A stretch of DNA of 64,000 bases from Nocardia sp. CNY236 (GCF_000482385.1 NZ_AXVD01000026.1:28542-92541); one strand, 5' to 3'; positions 10,601-20,023 are shown, numbered from the stretch's first letter. Notes: generated by a model not told the origin, from the sequence alone. Numbers and translations: made by a program.

Positions 10601-11058
10601 CCGTGCGGATTCGGGGCCGCATCGACCGGCTGGAGCGCGACCTGCATGGGCGCTTCGTGATCATCGATGTGAAGACCGGGAAGACACCGATCACCAAGCA
10701 GGCCGCGGTCGATCACGCCCAGTTGGCGACCTACCAGGTGGCAGCCGCGGTGGGCGCGCTCGACCCCACGGCCGCCGGTGACCCGGCCGCGGACCCCGAC
10801 ACTGTGCCGACAGACGAACCCGGAGGTGCTCGGTTGGTGTACGTTGCCAAGCCGAGCAGAAGCGACGGAGCGACCCAGCGCGCTCAGCCCCCACTGGACG
10901 TCGAGGCGCTCGCCCGGTGGCGCGATACGATTCACCAGGCCGCGGGGGCCACCCGCGGACCCAGCTATCTAGCCATGCGCAACGACGGTTGCCGCCACTG
11001 TCCGGTCGCCGGCAGTTGCCCCGTCCAGACCGCCGGGAGGCAGGTGACCGACGAGTGA
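7636..11058 (+). CDS. adnA: AdnA subunit of the AdnAB helicase-nuclease
   Basis: One half of the mycobacterial-type double-strand-break resection machine. Residues 61-68 are a Walker A box (GGPGTGKT). The Walker B region reads DDAQHLDP rather than the usual DEYQ, followed by GDPDQAVFAFRG, consistent with the degenerate motor described for AdnA. Near the C-terminus VIDVKTGKTP and QLATYQ are the PD-(D/E)XK nuclease motifs. A Cys in LRTCPLRW (about residue 881) and a final CRHCPVAGSC (C-x2-C-x5-C) have the spacing of an AddB-type iron-sulfur staple. GTG at 7636 is preferred over 7618 because GGAGGGGG lies eight bases before it. adnB follows 61 bases later; the two products form a heterodimer. 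Confidence 0.9.
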   Translation: MSVASVAIARVVRSDGAVRLVRRNTAASRPRAWGDEVRALLDDDAHAPRMQPGWRPWQVLGGPGTGKTALLVDVAAARIAAGADPASVLVLAHSKQAAGALRDAIGARLAGPDADAEGGVPGAIREPMVRTVHSYAFAILRRHALAHGNPPPRLLTGAEQDAAVREMLRGDLVDMAAGAYGLWPERLRPALALGGFAQQLRDLMSRATERGIGPEDLVRLGHEHDKPEWVAVGRFAIRYEQTMVLRWSVGVETPEATAPALGAAELIGASLDALAADPNLLAAERSRIGYLLVDDAQHLDPQAATLVEVIGRGAGSTVIAGDPDQAVFAFRGADARFVADLDVRAEQRIVLRDNHRISGQVHAAAARVAARLPGRAPQRLSIPDHPDSAAGAEMRVRVLATPAKEAALIADHLRRAHFSAGVPWSHMAVIVRSVPLTSPTLRRALHAAGVPVHQPVADIPLARRRGASWLLLSLRAVLARAATRRGGQPEFEPQHALDLLAGPLGGADQIAVRRLRRGLKRAVLESARSEAGSDDPSQRGSTIDDRSSARVLSDLVIGSGNPAILDRLTEVEAAPLRRVLDTVERARAAHEHNAGLEDVLWVLWTTSRLERRWVAHSERGGPVGVQADRDLNAVVGLFDAAAAYVDRLPRASIEGFVDYLVQQEIPHDAVPPAAPTEAVALLSAHSAAGREWDVVAVAAVQEGIWPNPRPRGTLLHTEDLVDLASGVSGAGEEVSRVAPILAEERRLLFVACSRARRSLLVTAVESAAGERDLVPSRFLTELLGHEAASEGDALPVVDPGRALVMHSLVAELRGVVCDPAADPQRQRRAAHQLARLAHAGVGGTHPDEWYGAAETSSDQPLWAGDDSAVTVSPSTIDQLRTCPLRWALERHGGADGDNPHAIKGNLVHTLVQALAGNVPEARVRAALHRAWRAVEPGTGWHSRQELRRTEAMLETFSTWVRNTRDELTRAGVEVPFDRVLPARVDTEPAVRIRGRIDRLERDLHGRFVIIDVKTGKTPITKQAAVDHAQLATYQVAAAVGALDPTAAGDPAADPDTVPTDEPGGARLVYVAKPSRSDGATQRAQPPLDVEALARWRDTIHQAAGATRGPSYLAMRNDGCRHCPVAGSCPVQTAGRQVTDE

Positions 11059-11119
11059 ACCTGCTGCGGTCGACGCCCGCGAAGACAGGGCCGTCGCCTG
11101 CGACAGCCGAGACGACGCC

Positions 11120-14100
11120 GTGACCGACGGCCGGGTTACGCCTCACGCGCTGGCACAGGCATTGGGCCTACCGCCGCCTACCGACGAACAGGCCGCAGTC
11201 ATTGCAGCGCCCCTGGGTCCGACGCTGGTGGTGGCGGGCGCGGGGGCGGGCAAGACCGAGACCATGGCCGCGCGGGTGGTGTGGATGGTGGCCAACCGGC
11301 TCGCCAGGCCAGAGGACGTGTTGGGGCTGACCTTCACGCGCAAGGCAGCCCAGCAGTTGACCGCACGTATTCGCAGTCGGCTCGCCCGGCTCGCCGGCGC
11401 ACCGATGCTGCGCGATCTCGACCCGACCGGTCTGCTGCGCACCCAGTTGGCCGGGGCGGAACCGGAGATCAGCACCTATCACTCCTATGCAGGGCGGCTG
11501 CTGACCGAATACGGTCTGCTGCTCCCGGTCGAATCTTCGGCTCGCCTGCTCACCGAGACCCAACTCTGGCAGCTGGCTCACCGGGTGGTGCGTACCTGGG
11601 ACGGCGACTTGGAGACCGAACGTTCCCCGGTAGCGGTCACGGAGGCGATACTCGCGTTGTCCGCCCAGCTGGCCGAACACCTGGTGGAGCCCGACGATCT
11701 GACCGAGGCACACTCGGAGCTGTCGAAGTTGGTGAGCACGTTGCCCCCTGGACCCCGCCAGCGTCGGGAGCCGAGCCGAGCTCTGCAGGATATCGTGCGG
11801 GTGCAGCACGAACGGGTGGCTTTGCTGCCGCTGGTGCGCCAGCTCAGCGATGAACTGCGTCGGCGCGGCGCGCTCGATTTCGGCGCGCAGATGTCGCTCG
11901 CCGCACGGCTGGCTGCCGAACATCCCGAGGTCGGCGTCGCCGAACGTGAGCGCTTTCGCGTGGTCCTGCTCGACGAGTACCAGGACACCGGTCACGCTCA
12001 GCGGGTGCTGTTGACCGCATTGTTCGGTGATGCACCCGGACCCGACGATCCCCGCGCGCCGCGTCGTCCGGCAGTTACCGCGGTCGGCGACCCGATGCAG
12101 TCGATCTATGGTTGGCGCGGCGCCTCTGCGGCGAATCTTCCCCGGTTCGTCACCGATTTTCCCAGTGCGCCCGGCGTTGTGGCCCCGACATTGGCATTGT
12201 TGACCAGCTGGCGTAATCCGCCGGAGGCGTTGGCGCTGGCGAACGTAGTGGCGGACCCATTGCGTCGAGCGGCGCTCGACGGCGGGGGCGTCACTGTCGA
12301 CGCGTTGCGCGCTCGACCCGACGCGGGGCGCGGTGTCGTGGCGCTGGCGCTCACCGACACCGTGGTCGCCGAACGCACGTGGGTGAGTGAGCGCATCGCT
12401 GCGGAGTGGGCGGCGTGCCGGTCGGCGCGGCGACCACCGCCTACCTCCGCGGTGCTGGTGCGCCGCAATGCCGACGCCGCGCCGTTCGCGGAAGCACTGC
12501 GCGCGCAGGGGCTTCCGGTGGAAATCGTCGGGCTCGGCGGATTGCTCGCCACGCCGGAGGTCGCCGATATCGTTGCCACGCTTCGACTGGTTGCCGAGCC
12601 GGGCGCCGGCAGCGCGGCCATGCGCGTGCTGACCGGTGCACGCTGGCGGATCGCAGTGGCCGACATCGCCGCGCTGGCGCGCCGGGCCGGAGAGTTGTCG
12701 ATCCATCGTCCGACGTCCGAGCGGCGGGTGCAGATCGGTGACGACGTCGCGCTCGACCAGGCGCTGCGTGCCGTTGCGCCCGAGCCCGCCGAACACGCGG
12801 GATTGGCCGATGCGATCGCGGATCCTGGTTCGGCGCAGCAGTATTCGACTGCTGGTTTCGCTCGCATCGAAGCGCTGGGTCGGGAGTTGACGGCCCTGCG
12901 TGAACGCAGCGGACAGCCGCTTGTGGAGTTCGTGGCCGACGTCGAGCGGGTCATCGGCGTCGGCGTGGAGGCTCAGACCCGGCGCGCAGTGTCGGGTAAG
13001 GGCGCCGGCCGCGAGCATTTGGACGCCTTCGCCGAAGTGGTGGCCGGGTATGCGGCCGATGCCGGCGCTTCACTGGGCGGACTGCTCGCCTTCCTCGCCG
13101 CGGCGGAAGAGGTCGAAAATGGGCTCGAGCCGGGTGAAGTGGAGGTTGCCAAGGACCGTGTCCAAGTGTTGACCGTGCATGCGGCGAAGGGGCTGGAGTG
13201 GGAGGTCGTCGCGGTCCCGCACGTGGTGACCGGGGTGTTTCCCTCGACGATCGGTTCCGCTACGTGGCTGGGCGCGCTCACCGAACTGCCGACGGCGCTG
13301 CGCGGGGACCGCGCGCGAGGCGACGCGGCCGACGGCGTTCCCGTTCTCGAACTCGCCGAACTGAACGATCGCACCGATCTCGATCGCGCGATCGCGCGGC
13401 ACAAGCAGGCGCTCGAGCGTCGACGAACCGACGAGGAGCGCCGCCTTTTCTATGTCGCGCTCACCCGAACCGAACGCGTATTGCTCGTCTCGGCCCACCA
13501 CTGGGCCGAGACCGGTGCTTCCCCGAAGGGGCCATCGGATTTTCTGCTGGAATTGAAACAGGCCGGTGCGGATCGGGCACACGGGGTTGCGACGGTTCAG
13601 CGGTGGGATGATCCGCCCGAAGCCGAGCAAACGAACCCGTTCACCGTCAACCGCGCCACCGCGGGGTGGCCGCGCGATCCGCTCGGCACCCACCGTGATG
13701 TCATCGAGCGCGGCGCCGCGTTGGTCCGTACCGCTTTCGCCGAGCTCGCGGCACAGACCTCCTCCGGCCCGGCGGACCGCGACGGAACCGACGGTGATCG
13801 GGACCGAGCGCCGGCCGAGACCGCGGCAGGCATCGACGGAGGAGCGGTAGGCATCGACGGAGGAGCGGTGGGCATCGACGGAGGAGCGGTGGGCATCGAC
13901 GCAGGAGCGGTGGGCATCGACGCAGGAGCGGTGGACATCGACGCAGGAGCTCCCGAGTTCGCGCACGGTGCCCTCGACGACGACCGGTACCTGGATGTCG
14001 AGTCGAGGGCCAGTGCAGACTCGGACCCGGTGGGGGAATACCTGTCCAACGGTGAGTCGCTCGATAGCGGGAGTGGTTTCGCTGGGTTCACGGTGGGGGA

Positions 14101-14875
14101 CTCGGCATCGCCCGAGCGCCTACGCGCTGCTCCGGATTCGGACGATCCGGAAGGGTGGGCGGCCGATGTCGATGCTCTGCTGGCCGAACACACGGCCGCC
14201 GCTGTGGCCGCCGAGGTAGTCGAACTACCCAGTCGAATAGCGGCGACCGCATTGGTCGAACTGCGTGCAGACCCGGCGAAACTTGCTGCCCGCCTGCGTC
14301 GTCCGCTGCCCTATCCGCCGAATCCGCTGGCCCGCCGAGGCACTGCCTTTCACGCGTGGGTGCAGCGGTGGTTCGGTTCTACCGCACTGCTCGGCGTGGA
14401 CGACCTGCCCGGCGGTGCCGACCCCAGCGCAGCCGACGCGGGCCTGGATGCCGAGTTCGCCGCGATGCAGCGGGCTTTCACTCGGTCTGCGTGGGCGAGT
14501 CGGAGTCCGGTGGAGGTCGAGATTCCCTTCGAGACCTCGATTGCGGGAATTGTGGTTCGCGGGCGGATGGATGCGGTGTTCGTGGAACCGGACGGAGGCT
14601 GGGTCGTGGTCGACTGGAAGACCGGCGCCGAACCCAGCGCGGCCGACCAGCCTGCGGTCGCCATGCAGCTGGCGGTCTATCGGCTGGCGTGGGCTCGTTT
14701 GATGGCGGCGCGCACAGGCAGCTCCGAGCAGGAGATGCTCGGCCGCGTGGGCGCAGCGTTCCACTACGTGCGAACCGGCCGCACAATCGCGCCGGCCACG
14801 CTGGCCGGTCCCGCGGAACTGGCCGCGTTGATCAGGAACTCCGCGCCCGTCGACTCACCGCCAGCGCCTGAGTGA
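11120..14875 (+). CDS. adnB: AdnB subunit of the AdnAB helicase-nuclease
   Basis: A 1251-residue UvrD-type motor with a C-terminal nuclease. Walker A is AGAGAGKT (39-46), Walker B DEYQDTG, and later motifs are [28 protein letters not shown] and RRLFYVALTRTERVLL, all intact, fitting AdnB as the active translocating motor. The nuclease reads GRMDAVFVE, VVVDWKTG and QLAVYRLAW. Between motor and nuclease (about residues 904-944) is a run of heptapeptide repeats that does not belong to the core fold. GTG start; the N-terminus (TDEQAAVIAAP) agrees with the M. tuberculosis homologue. The last 44 bases overlap the convergent DoxX-like gene. It acts with AdnA on DNA ends. Confidence 0.92.
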   Translation: MTDGRVTPHALAQALGLPPPTDEQAAVIAAPLGPTLVVAGAGAGKTETMAARVVWMVANRLARPEDVLGLTFTRKAAQQLTARIRSRLARLAGAPMLRDLDPTGLLRTQLAGAEPEISTYHSYAGRLLTEYGLLLPVESSARLLTETQLWQLAHRVVRTWDGDLETERSPVAVTEAILALSAQLAEHLVEPDDLTEAHSELSKLVSTLPPGPRQRREPSRALQDIVRVQHERVALLPLVRQLSDELRRRGALDFGAQMSLAARLAAEHPEVGVAERERFRVVLLDEYQDTGHAQRVLLTALFGDAPGPDDPRAPRRPAVTAVGDPMQSIYGWRGASAANLPRFVTDFPSAPGVVAPTLALLTSWRNPPEALALANVVADPLRRAALDGGGVTVDALRARPDAGRGVVALALTDTVVAERTWVSERIAAEWAACRSARRPPPTSAVLVRRNADAAPFAEALRAQGLPVEIVGLGGLLATPEVADIVATLRLVAEPGAGSAAMRVLTGARWRIAVADIAALARRAGELSIHRPTSERRVQIGDDVALDQALRAVAPEPAEHAGLADAIADPGSAQQYSTAGFARIEALGRELTALRERSGQPLVEFVADVERVIGVGVEAQTRRAVSGKGAGREHLDAFAEVVAGYAADAGASLGGLLAFLAAAEEVENGLEPGEVEVAKDRVQVLTVHAAKGLEWEVVAVPHVVTGVFPSTIGSATWLGALTELPTALRGDRARGDAADGVPVLELAELNDRTDLDRAIARHKQALERRRTDEERRLFYVALTRTERVLLVSAHHWAETGASPKGPSDFLLELKQAGADRAHGVATVQRWDDPPEAEQTNPFTVNRATAGWPRDPLGTHRDVIERGAALVRTAFAELAAQTSSGPADRDGTDGDRDRAPAETAAGIDGGAVGIDGGAVGIDGGAVGIDAGAVGIDAGAVDIDAGAPEFAHGALDDDRYLDVESRASADSDPVGEYLSNGESLDSGSGFAGFTVGDSASPERLRAAPDSDDPEGWAADVDALLAEHTAAAVAAEVVELPSRIAATALVELRADPAKLAARLRRPLPYPPNPLARRGTAFHAWVQRWFGSTALLGVDDLPGGADPSAADAGLDAEFAAMQRAFTRSAWASRSPVEVEIPFETSIAGIVVRGRMDAVFVEPDGGWVVVDWKTGAEPSAADQPAVAMQLAVYRLAWARLMAARTGSSEQEMLGRVGAAFHYVRTGRTIAPATLAGPAELAALIRNSAPVDSPPAPE
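13829..13950 (+). repeat. 21-bp tandem repeat inside adnB
   Basis: Five full 21-bp units (13829, 13850, 13871, 13892, 13913) and a 17-bp sixth at 13934. They are nearly identical and encode GIDGGAV three times, GIDAGAV twice and DIDAGAP once. The length is a multiple of three, so changes in copy number would keep the reading frame. The high DNA identity suggests recent expansion by slippage in a linker. Confidence 0.95.
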
Positions 14876-15245
14876 TCAGCGGAATCTGCAGCGGAAGCCG
14901 CAGTACCGAACCGATCTTGACTACGCGCGCAGCGTTCTCGTTCGCTATCGTGTCTGTGGCGAACTGGACATTGGCCGGAAATACTGCGACGAACAACGCC
15001 GCGGCGAGACGGCCGCCGAGGCCACGGGTCCGCGGGATCATCAGCGTGGCAGCGACGCCGAGTTCGGCCACACCGGAGGCGTAGGTGTAGTCCCGGGCTC
15101 GACCGGGCAACAGCCGAGGCACGATCGAGTCGAACGGCTTGGGCCGCGCGAAATGCAATACTCCGCTACCGATCAGCAGAGCGGCGAGAACGAGTGCCGG
15201 GCGTCGGCCGGCATCGTCGGCGGGGACCGAGGTGATTTCTGTCAT
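14832..15245 (-). CDS. DoxX-like membrane protein
   Basis: A 137-residue integral membrane protein with about four hydrophobic helices (ALVLAALLIGSGVLHF, YASGVAELGVAATLMI, LAAALFVAVFPANVQF and a last one near IPLITQAL). The SGVLHF opening and GVAELGVA segment are typical of the DoxX/DoxD superfamily, whose members in mycobacteria have been linked to redox homeostasis; the specific role here is unknown. It converges on adnB, with its last 44 bases overlapping the 3' end of that gene. ATG start. Confidence 0.75.
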   Translation of the reverse strand: MTEITSVPADDAGRRPALVLAALLIGSGVLHFARPKPFDSIVPRLLPGRARDYTYASGVAELGVAATLMIPRTRGLGGRLAAALFVAVFPANVQFATDTIANENAARVVKIGSVLRLPLQIPLITQALAVSRRARSS

Positions 15246-15384
15246 CAGGCACCCATATCACTGTCTCGGTGCTCGCGTCGAGGGCGAGGACCCCGTGGGA
15301 AGCGGGTAGGCTCCCGTGCTGTGCCGGAGGGACGAGAGAAACCGGAGATGACCGACACGAGCAACGATATGGCGGGGGAAGCCC

Positions 15385-16440
15385 GTGTTCGGTGACCGCG
15401 CCCGCGGCCTCGGGCTGGTAAGCCGTCCGCATTTCGCCTTGGTCGGTGTACTACGAATCCCGGAAGCGCAGGCGAGCCCATGGACTTCGTTGGCCCGGCG
15501 TGTCCTGTTCGCGACCGCGCTACTGTTCGTGGCCGCGATCGTGGTGTACCTCGGTCGCGCTGGCTATCGCGACAATGCCGGCGGCCAATTGTCGTTCGCC
15601 GATGCGCTCTACTATGCGACGGTGTCGTTGTCGACGACAGGGTACGGTGATATCCACCCGGTGACGCCGCAGGCGCGGCTGGCGAACATCCTCGTCATCA
15701 CACCGTTGCGCATCCTGTTCCTCATCGTTCTGGTCGGAACCACGCTCAGCGTGTTGACCGAACGCTCTCGGCAGGCTTTCAAGATTCAGCGATGGAGGCA
15801 CACCGTGCGCAATCACACCGTGGTTGTCGGATACGGCACGAAAGGCAAGACCGCGATCGACGCCATGCTCGGCGACGGCGCCCAGCCCGGGAACATCGTG
15901 GTGGTCGACACCGATGCCATTGCGCTCGAGGGGGCCGCGAATGCCGGATTGGTCACCGTGCACGGCTCGGCCACGCAGTCCGATGTGCTGCGGCTGGCCA
16001 GTATGCAGAACGCTGCCGGGGTGGTGGTCGCCACCAACCGGGACGACACCGCGGTATTGGTCACCCTGACCGCCCGAGAGCTGAACAAGTCCGCCAAGAT
16101 CGTGGTCGCGATCCGTGAGGCGGAGAATACCCACCTCGTACGGCAGTCGGGCGCCGATTCGGTGGTGGTGTCCTCGGAAACCGCCGGTCGCCTACTCGGT
16201 ATCGCGACGACCACACCGACGGTGGTGGAAATGATGGAGGATCTGCTCACGCCCGAGCAGGGTTTCGCCGTCGCCGAACGTGATGTGGAGCCATCCGAAA
16301 TCGGCGGTTCGCCGCGGCATCTCAGCGACATCGTGCTCGGCGTGGTGCGTGGCGGGGTGCTGGTTCGCATCGGCGAGCCCGCCGTGGATGCGATCGAGGC
16401 GGGCGACAAGCTGTTGTATATACGCCGGTCGGGTAAGTGA
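15385..16440 (+). CDS. Two-helix potassium channel with TrkA-N (RCK) domain
   Basis: A 351-residue ion channel subunit. A first membrane helix (LFATALLFVAAIVVYL), the pore loop with selectivity filter TTGYGD (84-89) and a second helix (ILFLIVLVGTTLSVL) are followed by a cytoplasmic Rossmann domain starting VVVGYGTKGKTAI that would bind NAD(H) or another nucleotide, then a TrkA-C-like end. It should conduct K+ across the cytoplasmic membrane as a tetramer. GTG start at 15385 after GGGGGAAG. Corresponds to Rv3200c, and precedes nudC by 35 bases, so the two may be cotranscribed. Confidence 0.9.
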   Translation: MFGDRARGLGLVSRPHFALVGVLRIPEAQASPWTSLARRVLFATALLFVAAIVVYLGRAGYRDNAGGQLSFADALYYATVSLSTTGYGDIHPVTPQARLANILVITPLRILFLIVLVGTTLSVLTERSRQAFKIQRWRHTVRNHTVVVGYGTKGKTAIDAMLGDGAQPGNIVVVDTDAIALEGAANAGLVTVHGSATQSDVLRLASMQNAAGVVVATNRDDTAVLVTLTARELNKSAKIVVAIREAENTHLVRQSGADSVVVSSETAGRLLGIATTTPTVVEMMEDLLTPEQGFAVAERDVEPSEIGGSPRHLSDIVLGVVRGGVLVRIGEPAVDAIEAGDKLLYIRRSGK

Positions 16441-16475
16441 GCGCGACGGTAGCCTGTCCGCGATAGTCTCGGGCT

Positions 16476-17381
16476 ATGTCGGCATTCGAGCTCACTGGTG
16501 TTCCTCTGTTGTCCCGCTCCGCCATCGATCGGGCCGAACAGATCCGCGGCGACGAGGGAGTCTTGCGTGCCGGGTGGGGTACGGCGAAGCTGCTGCGGAT
16601 CAGCCGCCGTGGGCAGGTGCGTTTCAACGAGAGCGGCCTGGTGCTGGGCTCCGCTGTCGAACTGTCCCCCGAGCCGAGTCCGGCCGCGGTGTTCCTCGGG
16701 ATCGAGGACGGCGTCCACGTGTGGGCGGTGCGCGATCCGGAACTGAGCGGCTCGTTGATCGATCTGCGAGTGCTGGCCGGAAGTAGTATCGACGACCGCA
16801 CCGCCGGGCTGCTTTCGGCCGCGATCGCACTGCTGAACTGGCACGACAAGGCTGTGTTCCACAGCGCGGACGGAACCGCGACCACCGCGTCCAAGGCAGG
16901 CTGGTCGCGGGTGACCGAGAGCGGCTACGAGGAATTCCCTCGAATCGATCCCGCCGTGATCTGTTTGATCCACGACGGTAGCGAGCGGGCATTGTTGGCC
17001 CGGCAGAGCAGTTGGCCGTCGTCGTTGTACTCGTTGTTGGCCGGATTCGTCGAGGCAGGAGAGTCGCTCGAGCGCTGCGTCGAACGCGAGATGCGCGAGG
17101 AAGTCGGTCTCGACGTACGCGAAATCAGCTACTTGGGCAGCCAGCCATGGCCGTTCCCGCGCTCACTGATGCTCGGTTTCGCCGCGATTGCGGATCCGGA
17201 GCAGCCATTGTCGTTTTCCGACGGGGAAATCGCCGAAGCCGACTGGTTCACCCGCGCCGAAGTGCGCGCGGCCTTGGCGGCGGGAGATTGGTCGATGCAG
17301 GACAAGGGCGCACGGCTGTTGCTGCCCGGCTCCATCTCTATCGCGCGCACCATCGTCGAGTCCTGGGCCGTAGCCGGCTGA
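16476..17381 (+). CDS. nudC: NAD(H) pyrophosphatase NudC
   Basis: A 301-residue Nudix hydrolase that splits NADH and may remove NAD caps from RNA. The Nudix box GFVEAGESLERCVEREMREE is complete, and the NudC signature SQPWPFPRSLM follows. In E. coli NudC a four-cysteine zinc ribbon precedes the Nudix domain; the aligned stretch here (WHDKAVFHSADGTATT, then AGWSRV and EEFPRIDPAV) has no cysteine at all, so the metal site appears lost while the fold is kept. ATG start. Downstream of the K+ channel and convergent with the mycoredoxin gene. Confidence 0.9.
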   Translation: MSAFELTGVPLLSRSAIDRAEQIRGDEGVLRAGWGTAKLLRISRRGQVRFNESGLVLGSAVELSPEPSPAAVFLGIEDGVHVWAVRDPELSGSLIDLRVLAGSSIDDRTAGLLSAAIALLNWHDKAVFHSADGTATTASKAGWSRVTESGYEEFPRIDPAVICLIHDGSERALLARQSSWPSSLYSLLAGFVEAGESLERCVEREMREEVGLDVREISYLGSQPWPFPRSLMLGFAAIADPEQPLSFSDGEIAEADWFTRAEVRAALAAGDWSMQDKGARLLLPGSISIARTIVESWAVAG

Positions 17382-17407
17382 GCCTGCGGTCGGTGTGCGA
17401 ATGGTGA

Positions 17408-17665
17408 TCAGGACATACGTGCCAGGGTCTGCCTGATGGTCGCCAAGGAGGGATTGGTCGCGGTCGAGCCGTCGGCGAACTTCACGGTCGGTACGACATG
17501 GTTGCCGCCGTTCACACTGCCGACGAATGCGGCCGACGCTTCGTCGCGTTCGATGTCGACCTCGGAATAGCTGATTCCAGCTTCGTCCAGTTGTTTCTTC
17601 AGCCTGCGGCAGTAGCCACACCACGTCGTCGAGTACATGGTCAGCGCGGGATTCACACCAGTCAC
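17408..17665 (-). CDS. mrx1: Mycoredoxin (glutaredoxin-like)
   Basis: An 85-residue thioredoxin-fold protein with the active site WCGYCRRLK and the cis-proline VVPTVKF. Mycoredoxin 1 reduces mycothiol mixed disulfides, the actinobacterial counterpart of glutaredoxin. Position next to uvrD2 matches Rv3198A. It is divergent from uvrD2 with about 110 bases between. The window also carries an arsenate reductase (56527-56940); mycoredoxin is the known electron donor for some actinobacterial ArsC enzymes, although the two genes are far apart. Confidence 0.9.
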   Translation of the reverse strand: MTGVNPALTMYSTTWCGYCRRLKKQLDEAGISYSEVDIERDEASAAFVGSVNGGNHVVPTVKFADGSTATNPSLATIRQTLARMS

Positions 17666-17778
17666 GGGTGATGCAACGCAGAACGGTCACCGACTGTTCC
17701 GCGGGTCGGTTCGCTGGGCTCGTTGGCCTGCCGACAGGCGGCCGAGCCCGTGTCGGTCGTCGGTGTCATGATGGCGGC

Positions 17779-19917
17779 GTGTGCGCCCTCGACCTCGCCG
17801 ACCTCGATCCGGAGCAGGTTGCGGCGGTGCGCGCACCGCGCGGACCCGTGTGTGTGCTGGCCGGTGCGGGCACCGGCAAGACCAGGACCATCACCCACCG
17901 CATCGCGCATCTGATCTCACACGGGCACGTCCGCCCCGATCAGGTACTCGCGGTGACCTTCACTTCGCGATCCGCAGGTGAGTTGCGGACCCGGTTGCGC
18001 TCGCTGGGGCTGCGCGGCGCCGCGGCTCGGGTGCAAGCACGCACCTTTCATGCCGCGGCGTTACGGCAACTGCGTTATTTCTGGCCGCAGGTGGCCGCGG
18101 ACATGCCCTGGCGGCTGGTCGATGCGAAGCTTCCGCTCGTCGTGCGGGCAGCGAACCGTGTGCGGGCCTCCACGGCCCCCGACAGTGTGCGGGACCTGCT
18201 CGGCGAGATCGAATGGGCGAAGGCCTCGCTCATTGCGCCGGACGACTACGTGGCGGCCCTCGCCGCGCATCGACGCGAGCCGCCGCTCGATGCGTCCTTG
18301 GTCGCCGAGGTCTACGACGGCTACGAAACGCTCAAAGCCACCCCCGACGGGCTGCTCCTGGATTTCGACGACCTGCTGCTGCACACCGCGGCCGCATTGG
18401 AGAACCACCCGGCGGTGGCCGACGAGTTCCGTGGTCACTACCGCAGCTTCGTCGTCGACGAATACCAGGACATGACGCCGTTGCAGCAGCGGTTGCTGGA
18501 TGCCTGGCTCGGTGATCGTGACGATCTCACAGTGGTCGGCGACGCCAACCAGACGATCTATTCGTTCACCGGAGCGACACCTCGCTACCTGCTCGATTTC
18601 TCCCGTCGTTTTCCGGATGCCACCGTGGTCCGGCTCGAGCGCAACTATCGCTCCACACCTCAGGTGGTATCGCTGGCAAACCAGGTGATCGGGGCGGCGC
18701 GCGGCCGCGTCGCGGGCACCCGACTGCAATTGATCGGTCAACGCCCCGAAGGCCCCGAGCCGACGTTCGCCGAATACGCCGACGTGCCCACCGAGGCCAC
18801 CGCGGTGGCCGCCGAGATCGCGACGCTCATTGCGACCGGAACGCCGGCCGCCGAGATCGCCGTGCTCTATCGGATCAACGCTCAGTCCGAAAGCTACGAG
18901 CAGGCGCTCACCGAGGGCGGCATCCCCTACCAGGTGCGTGGTGGCGAGAATTTCTTCGCCCGTGTCGAGGTGCAGCAGGCCGTGCATGCGCTCCGTGCGA
19001 CCGCGTCCCGCGACGATCTTCCCGACCGGTCACGTCGGGGCGAGGCAATGGTTTCACTGGTCCGCGCGACGCTCGCATCGGTCGGGTTCACAGCCACCGA
19101 GCCCGCCGGTACGCGAGCGCGTGAGCGCTGGTCTGCTCTGCAGGCCTTGGTTCGCTTGACCGAGGAAATGGTCGGTGACGACGATCGCCTCGACCTGACC
19201 GGGTTGTTGCGCGAACTGGAGGTCCGCGCCGCCGCCGGACATCCGCCCACGGTGCAGGGCGTCACACTGGCTTCGCTGCATGCCGCCAAGGGCCTGGAGT
19301 GGGACGCGGTGTTTCTGGTCGGTTTGTCCGATGGCGCCGTGCCGATCGCGCACGTCCTGCACAGCAACGGATCGGTGGCCGATGCGGCTGCGTTGGAGGA
19401 AGAGCGTCGGCTGCTCTACGTCGGGGTCACCAGAGCGCGGCAGACAGTGCGGTTGTCCTGGGCATTGGCCAGGACCGCAGGTCGGCCCACCCGTCGGCGT
19501 TCCCGATTTCTTCATGGCCTCGTTCCCGAGGCCTCTGCTGCTTCCCGGGTGGCAGCCGCTGACCAGCGTGGTGGGGCGCGGCTTCCTTCCTGTCGGGTAT
19601 GTGGTCGGTCCTTGCTGAATGCCGGCGATACCCTGCTCGGGCGCTGTTCGAGCTGTCCGGCCGAATTGAATGCCGAACTCCTTGCCGCGCTGCAGGACTG
19701 GCGCAGGGAGAAGGCCGCTCAACTGTCCATCGACGCCCGAGCAGTGGCGAGTATCACAACGTTGACCGCAATTGCGGAGCAGTGGCCGACGGACGAACGA
19801 GCGCTGGCCGCGATTCCCGGCATCGGGCAGTACAAGTTGCGGCGCTTCGGTGCCGAGATGCTCGCGATCGTCATCTCCTTCAGCGATTCACGGCACAAAA
19901 CCGCAGGTAAAAAATAG
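17779..19917 (+). CDS. uvrD2: ATP-dependent DNA helicase UvrD2
   Basis: A superfamily 1A helicase of about 712 residues. Walker A is AGAGTGKT, Walker [14 protein letters not shown], with [37 protein letters not shown] and [13 protein letters not shown] as the later motifs. After the motor comes a tetracysteine module (CRVC then CSSC with 14 residues between) and a C-terminal HRDC domain ([20 protein letters not shown]), the arrangement that defines UvrD2 of mycobacteria. GTG at 17779 is chosen because the sequence preceding it is unlike the family and the resulting length fits; no strong ribosome-binding site is visible. The stop codon overlaps the whiB7 promoter region. Confidence 0.9.
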   Translation: MCALDLADLDPEQVAAVRAPRGPVCVLAGAGTGKTRTITHRIAHLISHGHVRPDQVLAVTFTSRSAGELRTRLRSLGLRGAAARVQARTFHAAALRQLRYFWPQVAADMPWRLVDAKLPLVVRAANRVRASTAPDSVRDLLGEIEWAKASLIAPDDYVAALAAHRREPPLDASLVAEVYDGYETLKATPDGLLLDFDDLLLHTAAALENHPAVADEFRGHYRSFVVDEYQDMTPLQQRLLDAWLGDRDDLTVVGDANQTIYSFTGATPRYLLDFSRRFPDATVVRLERNYRSTPQVVSLANQVIGAARGRVAGTRLQLIGQRPEGPEPTFAEYADVPTEATAVAAEIATLIATGTPAAEIAVLYRINAQSESYEQALTEGGIPYQVRGGENFFARVEVQQAVHALRATASRDDLPDRSRRGEAMVSLVRATLASVGFTATEPAGTRARERWSALQALVRLTEEMVGDDDRLDLTGLLRELEVRAAAGHPPTVQGVTLASLHAAKGLEWDAVFLVGLSDGAVPIAHVLHSNGSVADAAALEEERRLLYVGVTRARQTVRLSWALARTAGRPTRRRSRFLHGLVPEASAASRVAAADQRGGARLPSCRVCGRSLLNAGDTLLGRCSSCPAELNAELLAALQDWRREKAAQLSIDARAVASITTLTAIAEQWPTDERALAAIPGIGQYKLRRFGAEMLAIVISFSDSRHKTAGKK

Positions 19918-19947
19918 GTTGTGGGGGACGGCGAACTTGCCTATGGT
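19909..19947 (+). promoter_or_regulatory. whiB7 promoter with AT-rich WhiB7 recognition stretch
   Basis: TTGTGG (19919-19924) and TATGGT (19942-19947) lie exactly 17 bases apart. The sequence just upstream of the -35, AAAAAATA at 19909-19916, is an A/T run in an otherwise GC-rich region, two bases from the -35. This is the layout known for WhiB7-activated SigA promoters, where the AT-hook binds next to the -35. It fits autoactivation. The promoter overlaps the uvrD2 stop codon. Transcription would start near 19954. Confidence 0.75.
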
Positions 19948-20023
19948 GGATTTCACGCACCGGGAGGGCATTTCGGCGCGCGCGACAACCTAGACATAAC
20001 GAGCCCAGAAAGGAGATGCCGCG

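Noticed and set aside
13829..13950. Possible CRISPR-like repeat array
   Set aside because: The units are contiguous without spacers and encode an in-frame protein repeat in adnB.
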